Below are positions 6,786 through 8,469 of a stretch of 8,469 nt of DNA, in pieces (position 1 is the stretch's first letter; every line of letters begins with the position of its first letter). This stretch comes from Phycisphaerales bacterium (lineage in GTDB: Bacteria; Planctomycetota; Phycisphaerae; Sedimentisphaerales; Anaerohalosphaeraceae). The stretch lies in NCBI GenBank assembly GCA_011055475.1, contig DSDH01000221.1, forward strand, positions 1-8,469, written 5' to 3'. Under the pieces are notes generated by a model. The model saw only the letters and a program-made list of their open reading frames with translations, was not told where the DNA came from and did no database searches. The position numbers were made by a program, and so were the translations under genes.

Positions 6786-8123
6786 TCAGACCCGAACGCA
6801 TACATCCTCATACACGCCCAGACACCGCTGGGCCGCGTCCGACCACCGCAGCCGCCGGACCTCGAAGTTGCCGTGTTCCCGCAGGGTCATCTGCAACGGC
6901 GGATATTTCAGCACGGCGATGATCTTATTGGCCATTTCCACCACGTCCCAGAAATCGACCTTGAGCACGTGGGTCAACACCTCCGAGACGCCGCTCTGCT
7001 TGCTGATCAGCACGGGCACGTCGTGATTCAACGCCTCCAGGGGCGCGATGCCGAACGGCTCCGACACCGACGGCATGACGTACAGGTCGGCCATCTGGTA
7101 GACCCGCTGCACGTCTTCGCCCCGCAGGAATCCGGTGAAGAGCACCTTGTGCCCGATGCCCATCTCGGCGGCCAGGTGGATGGAGCGCTCCATCATGTCG
7201 CCGGAGCCGGCCATCACGAATTTGACGTTCTCGATTTCCTCGAGAACCTTTTTGGCGGCCATCAGAAAGTATTCGGGCCCCTTCTGCATGGTGATGCGCC
7301 CGAGGAACAGGACGATTTTCTCCTCCCGGCGGATCGGCGTCGGCACATACGGCGTGCGTGCCCGGCCCTCGCGCTCGACGCCGTTGTACACTACCTCCAC
7401 CTTCTGCCCCGTCACGCCGTAGTGCGTCAGGATGATATTCCGCGTCAGGTGACTGACGGCGATCACGCGATCGGCCGCGTGCATGCCGCGGCGCTCAATG
7501 TCATAGATGCCCTGGTTCACGTGCTCGCCGCTGCGGTCGAACTCCGTCGAATGCACGTGGACGATCAAGGGCCTGCCCGTCACGGCGGCCACCGCGATGC
7601 CCGCGGGGTACGTCATCCAGTCATGGGCGTGGACGACGTCGAAATCACATTCCATCGCCAGGCGCACCGCCTCGCGGGCGTAGCGCTGCACTTCGGCGAA
7701 CATATCCCCACCGTAGTGCTCAACGGCTGGAAACGACCCCATCCCGCCCGCCTCAAACGCGGCCAGCACGTCGCGCCCGTGCTCGGCGCTGATGCGGTGC
7801 TTGCGCTCCTTCTCGTGCAGAATCGCCTCCAGACGCTGGCGATACTCGCTCGGTCGCCCATAGGGATCGAGCAACGAGTCGACCGTCCGGATAGTGACGT
7901 GTTCCAACCCACTGGCCGGGGCCTGTGTCGAGGATGAAGAGGACAGCGCCCCCGGTGTCAGAAGGCGCACATGCGTGGCCAGCGAGGGATCGAAGCACTT
8001 GGGGAGCACGAAAGTGACGTCCACCCCCAGTTGATTCATCGCTTTGGTCAAGCCAAAACAGGCTGTGCCGAGCCCACCGCTGATAAACGGGGGAAACTCC
8101 CAGCCGAGCATGAAGACTTTCAT
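6786..8123 (-). CDS. Glycogen-synthase-like glycosyltransferase (GT4/GT5, GT-B fold)
   Basis: This is a 445-residue GT-B retaining glycosyltransferase, probably extending alpha-1,4-glucan from ADP- or UDP-glucose. The N-terminal starch-synthase-like domain opens with MKVFMLGWEFPPFISGGLGT. Its GGLG (16-19) is the nucleotide-sugar phosphate loop of glycogen synthases, and VVHAHDWMT (163-171) and HVHSTEFDRSG (189-199) follow. The C-terminal domain (about 268-440) begins KIVLFLGRITMQKGPEYF and carries the E-x7-E motif SEPFGIAPLEAL (354-365; Glu355 and Glu363), then SGVSEVL. A serine-rich stretch at 61-65 in a loop looks like a lineage-specific insert. No signal peptide or membrane segment is seen. 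It is the first gene of the glycogen operon behind the promoter at 8240-8269. No alternative in-frame ATG, GTG or TTG lies between this ATG and an upstream in-frame TAA near 8179, so the start is firm. A role in another glucan or surface polysaccharide is less likely, given GH57 and debranching partners. Confidence 0.9.
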   Translation of the reverse strand: MKVFMLGWEFPPFISGGLGTACFGLTKAMNQLGVDVTFVLPKCFDPSLATHVRLLTPGALSSSSSTQAPASGLEHVTIRTVDSLLDPYGRPSEYRQRLEAILHEKERKHRISAEHGRDVLAAFEAGGMGSFPAVEHYGGDMFAEVQRYAREAVRLAMECDFDVVHAHDWMTYPAGIAVAAVTGRPLIVHVHSTEFDRSGEHVNQGIYDIERRGMHAADRVIAVSHLTRNIILTHYGVTGQKVEVVYNGVEREGRARTPYVPTPIRREEKIVLFLGRITMQKGPEYFLMAAKKVLEEIENVKFVMAGSGDMMERSIHLAAEMGIGHKVLFTGFLRGEDVQRVYQMADLYVMPSVSEPFGIAPLEALNHDVPVLISKQSGVSEVLTHVLKVDFWDVVEMANKIIAVLKYPPLQMTLREHGNFEVRRLRWSDAAQRCLGVYEDVCVRV

Positions 8124-8233
8124 CCCTGGCCCCCCGAAAACCTCCTCGCTACGTTCTGGTATCCACCAAACTCCATTTTACCCGCCCGGCCCTTCGGCCG
8201 CTGCGTCCCTCGCTCAGGGCGCATCCTAAACAT
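8120..8233 (-). CDS. Possible 37-codon leader ORF overlapping the glycosyltransferase start
   Basis: An open frame begins with ATG at 8233, which is also the predicted transcription start, so it would be translated from a leaderless mRNA. It reads MFRMRPERGTQRPKG, then an Arg/Gly-rich middle, GGYQNVARRF near the end, and stops at TGA (8122-8120). The stop overlaps the glycosyltransferase ATG as ATGA, the classic layout for translational coupling. Alternative internal starts are the Met codons at 8224 and at 8176; the latter follows GGGCGGG and would give 18 residues. The peptide is basic, with no homology I recognise. The same bases form hairpins, and all three minus frames are open over much of this stretch, so the frame could be accidental. 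I regard it as a candidate only. Confidence 0.25.
   Translation of the reverse strand: MFRMRPERGTQRPKGRAGKMEFGGYQNVARRFSGGQG
8141..8146 (-). promoter_or_regulatory. Perfect but distant Shine-Dalgarno AGGAGG upstream of the glycosyltransferase
   Basis: AGGAGG on the minus strand lies 17 nt before the ATG at 8123, far beyond the usual 5-9 nt. No start codon sits at the right distance after it. A G-run at about 7-12 nt may serve as the working site, or structure between the two could bring AGGAGG closer. Confidence 0.35.
8157..8223 (-). promoter_or_regulatory. Tandem hairpins in the glycogen operon 5' leader
   Basis: Read on the minus strand, three stem-loops follow each other in the leader. 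The first (8223-8202) is TGCGCCCT-GAGCG-AGGG-A-CGCA: eight pairs with one bulged A. The second (8200-8187) is CGGCC-GAAG-GGCCG: five GC pairs with a tetraloop. The third (8168-8157) is TGGT-GGAT-ACCA, weak. No T-run follows the first two, so they are not intrinsic terminators. They could stabilise the mRNA, form a regulatory leader, or mark a dispersed palindromic repeat. I do not recognise a known riboswitch consensus. Confidence 0.4.
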
Positions 8234-8239
8234 GGTCGC

Positions 8240-8269
8240 ATTATAGACTTCGCTGCAGACGACCGTCCA
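8240..8269 (-). promoter_or_regulatory. Sigma70-type promoter of the glycogen operon
   Basis: On the minus strand a perfect -10 box TATAAT (8245-8240) lies 18 bp after TGGACG (8269-8264), a 4/6 match to TTGACA. The predicted +1 is an A near 8233, giving a leader of about 110 nt before the glycosyltransferase ATG. An exact TATAAT in such GC-rich DNA, in the only large non-coding stretch, facing the operon, makes this convincing. A-tracts directly upstream would strengthen it. Confidence 0.75.
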
Positions 8270-8271
8270 CT

Positions 8272-8298
8272 AAAAAAACATGCAAACCCGCAAAAAAA
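8272..8298 (-). promoter_or_regulatory. Phased A/T tracts upstream of the -35 box (UP-element-like or bent DNA)
   Basis: Two seven-base A-tracts on the plus strand (8272-8278 and 8292-8298) start 20 bp apart, with a short AAA at 8284-8286 between them: close to one tract per helical turn. Relative to the predicted +1 they cover about -40 to -65, where the alpha subunit of RNA polymerase binds UP elements. Phased A-tracts are also known to bend DNA. They stand out sharply from the GC-rich surroundings. The T-run on the transcribed strand could instead be the tail of a weak terminator from an upstream gene. Confidence 0.45.
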
Positions 8299-8469
8299 CC
8301 TTTCCGAGGCCGCCCGACCACCCTCGCCTCCGCATCTCTCGTCCCGGAAGCGCTCAAAGGCTCCTGTCGGGGGGCGATATCGGCACGAAGCCCTCTCTAC
8401 CTTAGCCGTTTTAAGGGGATTCATTCCACTTTCCGCCATACATCATCGGTCCTGACCATCAAGACACCA
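8299..8469. other. Non-coding region upstream of the glycogen promoter
   Basis: No gene is supported here. Seen: a possible end of a leftward gene whose last 15 codons (8468 to the TGA at 8421) would read GVLMVRTDDVWRKVE, too short to judge; a small hairpin arm pair CCTTA/TAAGG (8400-8404 and 8412-8416) just after that stop, without a T-run; the 8-bp palindrome CGATATCG (8375-8382); and GGTCCTGACC (8448-8457), a short dyad. On the minus strand GGCCT-CGGAA-AGGTT runs into the T-tract at 8298-8292 and could be a poor terminator. A 96-codon frame at 8439-8149 crosses the promoter and is not believed. Confidence 0.4.

Noticed and set aside
5538..7937. 799-codon open frame on the plus strand across GH57 and the glycosyltransferase
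   Set aside because: GH57 and the glycosyltransferase are in the same frame and the 27-bp gap is a multiple of three, so the codon-aligned antisense frame runs through both. It is a codon-usage shadow.
8149..8439. 96-codon minus-strand frame
   Set aside because: It runs straight through the A-tracts and the TATAAT promoter and gives Cys/Arg/Gly-rich sequence with no recognisable domain.
8421..8468. C-terminal end of another leftward gene at the window edge
   Set aside because: Fifteen codons reading into a TGA are plausible protein but too few to call a gene.

Overview
The window is GC-rich bacterial DNA, densely coded, with sigma70-like promoters. No ribosomal or marker RNA gene is present, so placement rests on protein flavour. 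RibD has an 'EHANGRG' segment and a 'KWAQSLDGKLAW' reductase start, and it lies near a GT4/GH57/GDE glycogen cluster. Together these suggest a planctomycete, perhaps of the Phycisphaerae type. This is an impression from memory of family sequences, not a search result.

Layout. A 5'-truncated ribD (riboflavin biosynthesis) reads rightward from the left edge to 1105. It converges, 19 bp away, on a leftward block that fills the rest of the window. In transcription order (right to left) that block is: a regulatory region and leader (about 8469-8124); a glycogen-synthase-like glycosyltransferase (8123-6786); a GH57 alpha-glucan enzyme (6758-5532); a bacterial/archaeal-type glycogen debranching enzyme (5466-3445); and a UvrD/PcrA helicase (3290-1125). 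The first three are spaced 27 and 65 bp apart and look like one operon. The helicase has its own good promoter in a 154-bp gap.

Function. The three sugar genes form a compact cytoplasmic glycogen module. The glycosyltransferase would extend alpha-1,4-glucan from a nucleotide sugar. The GH57 enzyme would cut or rearrange alpha-1,4 chains. The GH133-type debranching enzyme would remove alpha-1,6 stubs. No branching enzyme, phosphorylase or nucleotide-sugar pyrophosphorylase is seen here. UvrD (DNA repair) and RibD are unrelated housekeeping neighbours.

The least ordinary part is the right end. A near-ideal promoter with helically spaced A-tracts upstream drives an approximately 110-nt leader. 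The leader holds two stable hairpins and a weak third one. It also holds an open frame of 37 codons that starts at the predicted +1 and ends in an ATGA overlap with the glycosyltransferase start. This could be a translation-coupled regulatory leader, or part of a dispersed repeat element; the sequence alone cannot decide. I see no CRISPR array, mobile element, tRNA or rRNA, and no clear novel multi-gene system.
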